From Clostridia bacterium (GTDB lineage Bacteria; Bacillota; Clostridia; Christensenellales; Aristaeellaceae): a stretch of DNA of 14,245 bases. A model generated the notes under the pieces. It was given only the letters and a program-made list of their open reading frames with translations, was not told the DNA's origin and did not search any database. Below are positions 1 through 6,453 of the stretch, one piece after another. How positions within the stretch are numbered: the stretch's first letter is position 1; each line of letters begins with the position of its first letter. The translations under genes and the position numbers were made by a program. The stretch is from NCBI GenBank assembly GCA_900769075.1, contig CAAGFE010000061.1, forward strand, positions 1-14,245, given 5' to 3'.

Positions 1-91
1 CACCTGTTCCCATCCCGAACACAGCAGTTAAGCTCTCCAGTGCCGAAAGTACTTGGCTGGACACGGCCCGGTAGGATAGGTCGCTGCCGGT
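1..91 (+). rRNA. rrf: 5S ribosomal RNA, 3' part (cut by window edge)
   Basis: The first ~90 bases match the conserved interior and 3' half of bacterial 5S rRNA: CCCATCCCGAACACAGCAGTTAAGCTC, split here as CCCATCCCGAAC then AGTTAAGCTC, followed by TGCCGAAAGTACTTGG and the closing GGTAGGATAGGTCGCTGCCGG. The 5' end lies outside the window, so the exact 3' end (about 90-93) cannot be set by pairing the terminal helix. It is followed after about ten bases by a tRNA, the usual end of a Firmicutes rRNA operon. Confidence 0.93.
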
Positions 92-101
92 TCCCTCTTA
101 T

Positions 102-173
102 TCCTCAGTAGCTCAATGGCAGAGCACCCGGCTGTTAACCGGGTTGTTGTAGGTTCGAGTCCTACCTGGGGAG
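102..173 (+). tRNA. tRNA-Asn (anticodon GTT)
   Basis: A complete 72-base cloverleaf. The acceptor stem pairs TCCTCAG (102-108) with CTGGGGA (166-172) with one T-G wobble. The D arm is GCTC/GAGC, the anticodon arm is CCCGG-CTGTTAA-CCGGG with anticodon GTT at 134-136, the variable loop is TTGTT, and the T arm is GTAGG-TTCGAGT-CCTAC. The discriminator is G173. CCA is not encoded (the next bases are CAC), so it must be added by the nucleotidyltransferase. It is probably co-transcribed with the 5S gene just upstream. Confidence 0.97.
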
Positions 174-180
174 CACAAAG

Positions 181-206
181 CCGATCGCATTTGCGGTCGG
201 TTTTTT
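181..206 (+). terminator. Rho-independent terminator of the rRNA/tRNA operon
   Basis: CCGATCGC (181-188) pairs over eight bases with GCGGTCGG (193-200) around an ATTT loop, with one T-G pair, and six T follow directly. It sits eight bases after the tRNA and ends the rRNA–tRNA transcript before the next gene. Confidence 0.93.
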
Positions 207-262
207 GTTCCTTCTTTAGTCATAAATCGGGCGTGGATAAGCTTGAGGAAGGGGGCGCGGCG

Positions 263-670
263 ATGAGAAAACAGCAGATTACCAAGTGGATGTACACCGT
301 CTGTATGTCGGCGGCCCTCCTCATTGTTGCTGGGATGTGCCTGCATGGGGTGATGGCCCAGCGCCCGGTGATAACGCACTATTCTTCTGAGCATCCTGCG
401 TCCACCCTGCCGCCGATGATGGGTCTTTCGCCGGATTCTGTGCTCAATACTGGGGATGCCGCGGAGCTGGACATGCTGCCGGGTGTGGGAGAGGTCATCG
501 CCCAGAGAATCATCGACCTGCGTCAGCAGATCAATGGCTTTCGCATTCCGGAGGATTTGCTGCTGGTACGCGGCATCGGCGAAAAATCGCTCGACAAGCT
601 GATGAATGCCCTGCCCGATGCGCTGGCTCCGCTGGCGCCCATCTCTCACTTTGGGACGGATAAAGACTGA
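263..670 (+). CDS. Membrane-anchored ComEA-like helix-hairpin-helix protein
   Basis: A 135-residue protein. Residues ~9-32 form one hydrophobic segment after a short basic N-terminus (MRKQQITK), so it is either membrane-anchored or secreted. Residues ~60-115 form a tandem helix-hairpin-helix domain: LNTGDAAELDMLPGVGEVIA followed by a second hairpin at VRGIGEKSL (102-110). This is the ComEA/ComEA-C layout, in which the HhH pair binds DNA without sequence preference during uptake. The ATG at 263 is chosen because GAGGAAGGGGG lies just upstream (245-255); an open frame from 116 runs through the tRNA and cannot be coding there. The gene stands alone after the rRNA operon terminator. No comEC or other competence gene is nearby, so a role in DNA uptake is plausible but unproven; another DNA-binding role at the membrane is possible. 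Confidence 0.85.
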   Translation: MRKQQITKWMYTVCMSAALLIVAGMCLHGVMAQRPVITHYSSEHPASTLPPMMGLSPDSVLNTGDAAELDMLPGVGEVIAQRIIDLRQQINGFRIPEDLLLVRGIGEKSLDKLMNALPDALAPLAPISHFGTDKD

Positions 671-830
671 GGATTTGCGACTGCGGCATTTGTCGTTCTG
701 AAATGATGTGCATGCCCTCTCCTTTCGGTATATCCGCCTTGCAAGCAGGGTTTTCGGGTCGGACGGCGAATAGGGAATATGCATGATGCTGATTCGCGCA
801 TTGATTGAAATATGAAGGAGGACGATTCCT

Positions 831-1562
831 ATGTCCATCACGCCCCATGACATTGCCAAAATGCTCGACCACTCCACTCTCCAGCCCTTCCTGACGGAGG
901 CTGACATCCGCAAGGGATGCGAGCTGGCGCTGAAGTACGACTGTGCGTCTGTTTGCGCGCGCCCCTGCGATGTCCCGATTCTGGCGGACATGCTTGCCGG
1001 TTCCGACGTGAAGGTCTGCACCGTCATCGGTTTCCCCCATGGCAGCCACGAAACCGCCATCAAGCTGGCGGAGGCTCAGCTGGCTCTGTCCCAGGGCTGC
1101 ACCGAGCTGGATATGGTCATCAACATCGGCAAGATGATCGCCGGCGACACCGATTATGTGAAGAACGAAATCAGGCTCCTGGCGGATATGGCCCATCAGC
1201 AGGGCGCGATCCTGAAGGTCATCCTGGAAACCTGCTACCTGACCGACGAGCAGAAGATCGAATGCTGCAAGCTGGCGGAGAAAGCCGGCGCGGACTTTGT
1301 CAAGACCTCCACCGGCTATGGCTCCAAGGGCTGCACCATCGACGATTTGAAGCTGATGCGCGCTGCGGTGTCCGAGCATGTGCGGGTGAAGGGCTCCGGC
1401 GGCATCCGGGATCTGGATACCGTGCTGTCCGCCCGGGCGGTCGGCGCGAGCCGCTGCGGCGTGTCAGCCACGGCGAAAATCATGGAGGAAGCCGAAAAGC
1501 GCTACGCCGAGGGGACCCTCCGGGAAGTCACCGATCTGACCGAAATGAGCGGAGGCTACTGA
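831..1562 (+). CDS. deoC: Deoxyribose-phosphate aldolase
   Basis: A 243-residue class I aldolase that reversibly splits 2-deoxyribose 5-phosphate into glyceraldehyde 3-phosphate and acetaldehyde, the last step of deoxynucleoside salvage, in the cytoplasm. The family signatures are all present: LDHSTLQP near the N-terminus (12-19), VCTVIGFPHG (62-71), ELDMVINIG with the proton-relay Asp94, DFVKTSTGYG with the Schiff-base Lys158, and VKGSGGIRD with the catalytic Lys187. Length is normal for the bacterial family (about 220-260). The start is fixed by AAGGAGG at 815-821, nine bases before ATG. It is a single-gene unit: 160 bases separate it from the HhH gene, and a strong hairpin follows within 20 bases of the stop. 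No deoA, deoD or deoB lies beside it, unlike many deo operons. I see no convincing promoter hexamers in 671-814. Confidence 0.97.
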   Translation: MSITPHDIAKMLDHSTLQPFLTEADIRKGCELALKYDCASVCARPCDVPILADMLAGSDVKVCTVIGFPHGSHETAIKLAEAQLALSQGCTELDMVINIGKMIAGDTDYVKNEIRLLADMAHQQGAILKVILETCYLTDEQKIECCKLAEKAGADFVKTSTGYGSKGCTIDDLKLMRAAVSEHVRVKGSGGIRDLDTVLSARAVGASRCGVSATAKIMEEAEKRYAEGTLREVTDLTEMSGGY

Positions 1563-1573
1563 TCTCCGTAAGA

Positions 1574-1588
1574 AAACAGGCCCGCTGC
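1574..1588 (+). repeat. 15-bp direct repeat, copy 1 (AAACAGGCCCGCTGC)
   Basis: The 15 bases AAACAGGCCCGCTGC, forming the left arm of the deoC terminator, occur again in the same orientation at 2419-2433 as the left arm of the dnaK terminator. The two copies bracket the frameshifted secreted-protein gene (1617-2359). This may only be a favoured terminator sequence in the genome. Confidence 0.7.
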
Positions 1589-1613
1589 ATTCAAAGCGAT
1601 GCGGCGGGCCTTT
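1579..1613 (+). terminator. Rho-independent terminator, usable from both strands
   Basis: GGCCCGCTGCAT (1579-1590) pairs over 12 bases (one T-G) with ATGCGGCGGGCC (1599-1610) around an 8-base loop. TTTCGGTT follows on the + strand, ending deoC. On the - strand the stem is followed by TGTTTTCTT, so the same hairpin can end the convergent gene whose stop lies at 1617-1619, only a few bases away. The outer stem sequence is shared with the terminator at 2424-2453. Confidence 0.9.
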
Positions 1614-1616
1614 CGG

Positions 1617-2359
1617 TTAGTATTCTTGCCGGAGTTCCCCGGTCTCGGGGTCAAAGAAGCCAAACCAGGCAGGATCCGATCCACCGCTCAGGGTGACCTG
1701 CACCTGATCCGGTGTCCAGGTGATGGACGCAGCACGTCCATCTGCGCTGCTTTGGTATGCCGTCGACCAGCCCCAGCCTTCGGCCCAGCTAGCATACATC
1801 ATCAGGCCGTTGATGTCCTGATAGAATAGGCGCACGCCGGGAGTCATCCCACTCTCCAGCCCATCCATCACCCGGGGCAGCACGGTCGGGTCGGCCAGGA
1901 CATAGCTGGCGTCATCAGCGGGAGTCAGATGCCAGTTGCTTCCAAACCACCAATTCATGTCAAAGAGGGTCAATACCGCGTACTGCACATCCAATTCCGC
2001 GGGAAGGCCGATGCGCACGGTGCCGTCCAGGTCGATTTCCGGGATGAAATCCGGATGATCGTTGACCTCCGGGAAAAGCGCCAGCGCCTCCGCCAGGTTC
2101 TTCGGCTGATTCTCCGGCAGCTGGATGACCGGGTTTTGCGCCAGAAGCTCCTCAGCCGTCATGATGTAGACCGTATCCGCCACGTCCCCCTTGTCCCGCT
2201 CGTATTCCACGGTGCAGGCTTCGCCATCAGCCGAATAAAAGGTGACCAGCCAGGCGCGAAGCGAAAGCTCCTCCGCCGCAGGCCAGACTCCGCCAGCGCG
2301 GCGGGAGCCAGGGCCAAAGCCAGCGTCAGGGCAACAAACAGGGCCAGAATACGTTTCAT
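1617..2359 (-). pseudogene. Secreted protein of unknown function, frameshifted after the signal peptide
   Basis: The start at 2359 is clear: AAAGGAGGGG lies just upstream (2377-2368), and the ATG opens a classic signal peptide, MKRILALFVALTLALALAPA, ending ALA|ES (cleavage after residue ~23; no lipobox Cys). That frame becomes nonsense after Leu27 at position ~2279. The frame one base away continues as AAEELSLRAWLVTFYS and stays open to TAA at 1617-1619. Restoring one G in CTG(G)CGGCGGAGG would give one product of about 247 residues. The mature part is acidic and tryptophan-rich (MNWWFGSNWHL, WAEGWGWS, ITWTPDQ, WFGFFDPETGEL). I do not recognise the family. It is a single gene between two terminators. 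The break could be real decay, phase variation or a sequencing error; the intact codon pattern on both sides suggests it is recent or artefactual. Confidence 0.75.
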
Positions 2360-2383
2360 GGGCGGATCCCCTCCTTTGCATAG

Positions 2384-2412
2384 ATGATAGCATGGATTTG
2401 CCCGGGTATAAA
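2384..2412 (-). promoter_or_regulatory. Candidate sigma-A promoter of the secreted-protein gene
   Basis: Read on the - strand: TTTATA (2412-2407), a 17-base spacer, then TATCAT (2389-2384). The -10 matches 5/6 and the -35 4/6. A start about seven bases further would fall at ~2377, right at the ribosome site of the gene starting at 2359, giving a very short leader. It lies between the dnaK terminator and that gene, as expected for an independent unit. Confidence 0.4.
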
Positions 2413-2418
2413 GGCAGC

Positions 2419-2433
2419 AAACAGGCCCGCTGC
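2419..2433 (+). repeat. 15-bp direct repeat, copy 2 (AAACAGGCCCGCTGC)
   Basis: Identical over 15 bases to 1574-1588 and in the same orientation. It forms one arm of the dnaK-operon terminator. Confidence 0.7.
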
Positions 2434-2453
2434 TTCATTCCCCGCAGCGGGCC
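2424..2453 (-). terminator. Terminator of the DnaK operon
   Basis: GGCCCGCTGC (2424-2433) and GCAGCGGGCC (2444-2453) form a perfect 10-bp stem with a 10-base loop. On the - strand the stem is followed by TGTTTGCTGCC, a short and imperfect U-tract. It begins eight bases beyond the dnaK stop, so it most likely ends the four-gene operon. Confidence 0.78.
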
Positions 2454-2460
2454 GTGAATA

Positions 2461-4242
2461 TCATTGGTTTTCCCCCATGCTCGCCGCCAGTTGCACGACA
2501 TGCGCGCTGCTGCTGCGCAGAATTTCCATCGCGGCCTTGATGTCCGCCAGGTCGGCGTCGGTCATTTTGTCGGCCTTGCGGGAGATCAGCTTGCGCAGGG
2601 TCGCTTCGTCGTCCTTGACGCGCTTCTTTTCGTCCTTGTCGATCTGCTTGCCCGCCTTGCCCAGGGCCATGGACGCCTGATTGCACAGCATCTGGGCCTC
2701 ATTGAGCGTCTGCATCAGGTCGCGGCGGAAGCCATCCTGCACGGCGTACTGCTCCGCGTCGCGGATGGCCTGCTGGATTTCCGCCTCGCTCATCTTTTCG
2801 TTCGCAGTGATGGTGATGGACTGGGCCGCGCCGGTGTCCTGATCCTTCGCGGACACGGTGAGGATGCCGTTCACGTCGATATCGAAGGTGACCTCGATCT
2901 TCGGTACGCCCGCCATGGCCTTGCGGATGCCCTTCAATTTGAACTTGCCGATGGTCTTGTTGTCCTTCGCCATGGGGCGTTCGCCTTGAAGCACATGGAT
3001 TTCGACGCTCCCCTGGAACATGCCTGCCGTGGTGAACACCTGGGAATAATGAACCGGCAGGGTGGAATTGCGCTCCACCACGCGGGTGGCGACGCCGCCG
3101 ACGGTTTCGATGGACAGGCTCAGGGGGGTCACGTCCAGCAGGAGGATGCCGCTGTTTTGGGTGAGCGCGGTGCTGCCCGTACCCAGGGTATCGCCCTGGA
3201 TGGCCGCGCCCTGGGCCACGCACTCATCGGGGTTGATGTTCTTGGAGGGGATCTTGCCGGTGAGCTGCTGCACCTTCTGCTGAACGGCGGGAATGCGGGT
3301 GGAGCCGCCCACCAGCAGCACGCGGCCCAGCTCGGAGGCGGCGATGCCCGCGTCGTTGAGTGCGGTGCGGACGGGGCCTTCCGTTCGATCCACCAGGTCG
3401 CGGGTCAGCTCGTTGAATTTGGCGCGGGTGAGGGTCATGTCCAGATGGACGGGCTGACCGCTGACCTGCATGATAAAGGGCAGGCTGATGGACGCGATCT
3501 CGCTGGCGGAAAGCTCCTTCTTGGCCTGCTCGGCGGCCTCGCGGACGCGCACCATCGCGGCAGGGTCGCGCATCAAGTCGGCGTGGGCGGTTTTCAGAAA
3601 TTCGCCGCACATCCACTGGACGATGCGCTCGTCGAAGTCGTCGCCGCCCAGATGATTGTCGCCGCAGGTGGCCAGCACCTCGATGACGCCGTCCCCGATC
3701 TCGATGATGGACACGTCGAAGGTGCCGCCGCCCAGGTCGTAGACCATGATCTTCTGGGCCGCGCCGTTGTTGAGGCCGTAGGCCAGGGCGGCGCTGGTGG
3801 GCTCGTTGATGATGCGGCGGACGTTCAAGCCCGCGATTCGGCCGGCATCCTTGGTGGCCTGGCGCTGGATATCGTTGAAGTAAGCCGGGACGGTGATGAC
3901 CGCGTCGGTGACCTTTTCGCCCAGATAGGCTTCTGCGTCCTCTCGGAGCTTGCGTAGGATCATCGCGCTGATCTCCTGGGGGTTGAATATTTTGCCGCCC
4001 AGGTCCTTCTTCCAGTCGGTGCCCATATGGCGCTTGATGGAGGCGACCGTGCGGTCGGCGTTCACCGCCGCCTGACGCTTCGCTGCGGTGCCGACCAGCC
4101 TTTCGCCCTTCTCGGTGAAGGCTACGACGGAGGGCGTGGTGCGCTCGCCCTTGTCATTGGGGATAATGGTCGCTACGCCGCCTTCCACCACGGCTACGCA
4201 GCTGTTGGTGGTGCCCAGGTCAATGCCGATTACCTTGCTCAT
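2461..4242 (-). CDS. dnaK: DnaK (Hsp70) chaperone, probably an accessory paralogue
   Basis: A 593-residue Hsp70 that binds exposed hydrophobic peptides in an ATP-driven cycle, helped by a J-protein. The nucleotide-binding domain is complete: phosphate loop IDLGTTNS (7-14), Lys70, AYFNDIQRQATKDAG (~120-134), EPTSAALAYG, DLGGGTFDVS (169-178) and LLVGGSTRIP (309-318). The interdomain linker is LLLDVTPLSL (367-376). The substrate-binding domain keeps IHVLQGER but has the unusual stretch FTTAGMFQGSVE where family members normally have FSTAxDNQxxV. The helical lid is followed by almost no disordered tail, so the protein is shorter than housekeeping DnaK (about 610-640). It is the last gene of an operon with a J-domain protein 30 bases upstream. 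No grpE, hrcA or canonical dnaJ adjoins and no CIRCE repeat is seen, which argues for a specialised paralogue. The start is supported by AAAGGA eight bases upstream. Confidence 0.95.
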   Translation of the reverse strand: MSKVIGIDLGTTNSCVAVVEGGVATIIPNDKGERTTPSVVAFTEKGERLVGTAAKRQAAVNADRTVASIKRHMGTDWKKDLGGKIFNPQEISAMILRKLREDAEAYLGEKVTDAVITVPAYFNDIQRQATKDAGRIAGLNVRRIINEPTSAALAYGLNNGAAQKIMVYDLGGGTFDVSIIEIGDGVIEVLATCGDNHLGGDDFDERIVQWMCGEFLKTAHADLMRDPAAMVRVREAAEQAKKELSASEIASISLPFIMQVSGQPVHLDMTLTRAKFNELTRDLVDRTEGPVRTALNDAGIAASELGRVLLVGGSTRIPAVQQKVQQLTGKIPSKNINPDECVAQGAAIQGDTLGTGSTALTQNSGILLLDVTPLSLSIETVGGVATRVVERNSTLPVHYSQVFTTAGMFQGSVEIHVLQGERPMAKDNKTIGKFKLKGIRKAMAGVPKIEVTFDIDVNGILTVSAKDQDTGAAQSITITANEKMSEAEIQQAIRDAEQYAVQDGFRRDLMQTLNEAQMLCNQASMALGKAGKQIDKDEKKRVKDDEATLRKLISRKADKMTDADLADIKAAMEILRSSSAHVVQLAASMGENQ

Positions 4243-4272
4243 TGGGGTATTCCTTTCTTTCCGCTGTCATCC

Positions 4273-5034
4273 TCAGCAGCAGATAAATCGTGAATAGGGA
4301 CAGCAAAGCTGCATCAAGCAGCATAGATAGCACAGGCGCGTGGGGTCGAAGAAGGTGGTCTTGTAGTCCCCGGCGTTCTGCTGATAGGTCTGTCCGCTTT
4401 GGCGATACTGGCGAAGCAGCGTCATGTAGAGATTGTTGTTGGGGTCCATCTGGCAGGCGCGGGTCATGCATTCCACCGCCTGGATGGTGTTGCCCGCCCC
4501 CTGGTTCGCCACGCCGGAGAGGTAGTACCAACGGGCGTTGCGCTGGGCGCTGACCACGCTTTGCAGATGCAGAACCGCCGAATTGTACGCCCGCTGCTGG
4601 ATATCGCGGATGGCCTGGCGCACCAGCTCGGGGTCGCCGGGCTGCTCGGCGGGCGGGGGTGTGGGCGTGGTCTGATAGGTGCCGAAGCCGAAGAAATCAT
4701 CAAAGCCGAACCCGCCGAAATCGCTCTGCCAGCCGCCGCGGCTATACCCGCCCTGACCGGAATATCCGCCGTATTGCTGATGCTGGCTCTGCTGATTGCC
4801 GTAGCTGCCGCTCTGTCCATAGGGATTTTGCTGCGTCTGACGCTGGGCGTACTTCTCCGGGTTCATCAGCATGTCATAGGCTTCGTTCAGCTCATTCATT
4901 TTTTTGGCGGCGTTGGGATCGTTTGGGTGCAGGTCAGGGTGGCATTCCTTGGCTTTGCGACGGTAGGCCCGCTTGATGTCCTCCTGCGTGGCGTTTTCAT
5001 CAACGCCCAGAATTTGTCGCGGATTGGTCACCAT
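4273..5034 (-). CDS. J-domain protein with Gly/Tyr-rich linker, helical repeat region and cysteine-rich tail
   Basis: A 253-residue co-chaperone, the likely partner that stimulates the ATPase of the DnaK encoded next. Residues 4-63 are a J domain (PRQILGVDENATQEDIKRAY) with the essential HPD at 32-34. Residues ~66-120 are a low-complexity Gln/Gly/Tyr then Gly/Phe linker (FGGFGFDDFFGFG), like the G/F region of DnaJ. Residues ~137-210 look like TPR-type helical hairpins (AVLHLQSV, WYYLSGVANQGAGNTIQAVECM). The protein ends in CYLCCLMQLCCPYSRFICC, seven Cys in 19 residues. There is no DnaJ-type zinc finger or C-terminal substrate domain. The ATG at 5034 is preferred over the upstream in-frame Met because GAGGTGG lies six bases before it and the J domain starts directly. 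The gene overlaps the end of the DUF5685 gene by 35 bases, implying coupled translation. Confidence 0.9.
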   Translation of the reverse strand: MVTNPRQILGVDENATQEDIKRAYRRKAKECHPDLHPNDPNAAKKMNELNEAYDMLMNPEKYAQRQTQQNPYGQSGSYGNQQSQHQQYGGYSGQGGYSRGGWQSDFGGFGFDDFFGFGTYQTTPTPPPAEQPGDPELVRQAIRDIQQRAYNSAVLHLQSVVSAQRNARWYYLSGVANQGAGNTIQAVECMTRACQMDPNNNLYMTLLRQYRQSGQTYQQNAGDYKTTFFDPTRLCYLCCLMQLCCPYSRFICC

Positions 5035-5875
5035 GGCCTTCCACCTCGCTTTCTTTCGTTTTCTGATCCCTTTTGTGGAGGGATTCGTTGTAACCCTGCC
5101 AAACGCCGGAATAAAGGATGTTCCGCAATATGCCCTCATCCTGGACCAGCGGGAGCTTCTCGAAGGCGGCGGAGGCGTCCCCCAGGAGCAATTCCAGGTA
5201 GTCGCGCATCTCCTCGGGCTTCCTGGCCAGCGCGATCACCGGGTTAAAGCTGGCGGCCTTCAAGTCCTTGTCGAAATCGCACACCGCGTCCAGCAAGTAA
5301 AGATATCGCCCCAGGGAGTACCCGAAGGCCCGCAGCGCACCCGACCAGTAGTCCTCCTCCACCACGAAGAGCTCCGCCATCAGCGCGCCGAAGCATTTGG
5401 CGGCAGCATCCGGAGAGGGATCGTGCTCCTTCTCGATCTCCGTCAGGTCATGCAGGGCGTTTTCGATGGTGCCGCACTGCCGGGGGTATGCCGCCTTCAC
5501 CCGGGAGTACGCCTTTTTCATCCAGGCGGCGCAGCCCTTGGCGGCAAGGTTCTTGTCGTCCTGCCAGTCATCCATCAGCTTGTGGTAAGTCAGGGCGATG
5601 GTCATATCCGCCGCATAGTCGGTGATCTTCGAGCGCACCCAGGTGTGTTCCTTCAACGGATGGGGCAGGCAGCGACCCTCGCCGGAGGCTTCCTCCGGCT
5701 CATACAGGGAGCTGAGGAAGATGGTCAGGAAGGTCAGGTCGAAGGTGAGGGTCATGCGGGCCGGGGCGCCGTGACGCTCGCCCAGGGCTTGGCACAGCCC
5801 GCAGTAGTGGGCCCGATACCGCCGCTGATCGCCCTCCGCCATCTCCGCCAGATTGGGTCTTACATAGCCGAACAT
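5000..5875 (-). CDS. DUF5685 family protein
   Basis: A 291-residue, mainly helical protein with no signal peptide. The N-terminus MFGYVRPNLAEM followed by RYRAHYCGLCQALGE (Cys25, Cys28) and LTFDLTFLTIFLSSLYEP matches what I know of the DUF5685 family, found in Clostridia and often beside J-domain genes; its function is unknown. Two Asp-rich motifs stand out: YHKLMDDWQDDKN (DD at 102-103, DD at 106-107) and LLDAVCDFDKDLK (Asp196, 200, 202, 204). Their spacing and the surrounding LGRYLYLLDAVCDFDKDL resemble the two metal-binding motifs of squalene/phytoene synthases. This is my inference, not an established assignment. The start at 5875 is chosen because the family begins MFGYVRP and the previous gene ends only four bases before it; the ribosome site is weak (AAAGGGCG), which suggests coupling to the upstream gene. 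Confidence 0.85.
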   Translation of the reverse strand: MFGYVRPNLAEMAEGDQRRYRAHYCGLCQALGERHGAPARMTLTFDLTFLTIFLSSLYEPEEASGEGRCLPHPLKEHTWVRSKITDYAADMTIALTYHKLMDDWQDDKNLAAKGCAAWMKKAYSRVKAAYPRQCGTIENALHDLTEIEKEHDPSPDAAAKCFGALMAELFVVEEDYWSGALRAFGYSLGRYLYLLDAVCDFDKDLKAASFNPVIALARKPEEMRDYLELLLGDASAAFEKLPLVQDEGILRNILYSGVWQGYNESLHKRDQKTKESEVEGHGDQSATNSGR

Positions 5876-5879
5876 GGTC

Positions 5880-6287
5880 TCACGCCCTTTGATCGAACTG
5901 GTGCTTGCAAACGGGGCAGGTAATATGCTTTTCTCCACAGCCGCGGCGAAGCCGCAGGCGGTTCTTGCAGGCAGGGCAGCGGAAATACTTGTATTCCCTT
6001 GTCCCCTTCAGACGAAGAAGGAACTGCTTCCCTTCCTTCTGCCAGCGATTCAGGAACCGCATATAGTGGCTGTTCTCTGCCTGGCGCTTGTCAACGTTCC
6101 GGCTCAATACGCGGAAGAGGGCGTAGAGATAAAGCGCATTCCCGACCAGGCTGAGCATCAGCGAGCCGATGAAGGTATTGACCAGCACGATGATCAGCCC
6201 CACCCAGAGCGCATGATAGCCCAGGTTGTCCAGGCCATTACGGCCCACCATGCAGTGGGCCATGGCCATTTTGATTCGCGTCCACAT
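5880..6287 (-). CDS. Small membrane protein with C-terminal zinc ribbon
   Basis: A 135-residue protein, first gene of the DnaK operon. Residues ~26-62 are hydrophobic and could form one long or two short membrane segments (ALWVGLIIVLVNTFIGSLML, then LVGNALYLYALF). A basic, partly helical stretch follows (63-100), then a zinc ribbon: FRCPACKNRLRL (Cys104, Cys107) and HITCPVCKHQF (Cys124, Cys127). The pattern is common in small clostridial membrane proteins of unknown role. The ATG at 6287 has AAGGA about nine bases upstream; Met7 and Met9 are possible alternatives. The stop lies four bases before the DUF5685 start. A weak -10-like TATAGT is present on the - strand at 6350-6345 without a good -35, so the operon promoter is not firmly placed. 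Confidence 0.85.
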   Translation of the reverse strand: MWTRIKMAMAHCMVGRNGLDNLGYHALWVGLIIVLVNTFIGSLMLSLVGNALYLYALFRVLSRNVDKRQAENSHYMRFLNRWQKEGKQFLLRLKGTREYKYFRCPACKNRLRLRRGCGEKHITCPVCKHQFDQRA

Positions 6288-6393
6288 CGAAGAGTTCCTT
6301 CTTTCCACGGGCGTTTCCCGTTCAGTTCCATTGATACGCCACCTACTATACTGCCCTTCTTTCAACCGAATATGAACAAACGACCATGAGAGA

Positions 6394-6422
6394 TTGAAAA
6401 AATGACCCAATCTGCGTATAAT
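6394..6422 (+). promoter_or_regulatory. Sigma-A promoter of the nagA–GH2 operon
   Basis: TTGAAA (6394-6399), a 17-base spacer, then a perfect TATAAT (6417-6422). The predicted start at about 6429 gives a 25-base leader with GGAGG before nagA. The -10 overlaps the first in-frame ATG (6421), which therefore cannot be the start codon. Confidence 0.85.
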
Positions 6423-6453
6423 GCTGATAGAAACTCACATGGAGGCGATTGGG

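Noticed and set aside
2464..3957. 497-codon + strand open frame across dnaK
   Set aside because: An antisense shadow produced by high GC codon use; the - strand frame is an unmistakable DnaK.
6288..6420. Heat-shock CIRCE operator for the DnaK operon
   Set aside because: No TTAGCACTC–GAGTGCTAA inverted repeat is present upstream of the first gene.
6421..6453. In-frame ATG at 6421 as the nagA start
   Set aside because: It lies inside the -10 box TATAAT (6417-6422), upstream of the predicted transcript start; the ATG at 6454 has GGAGG at the right distance.
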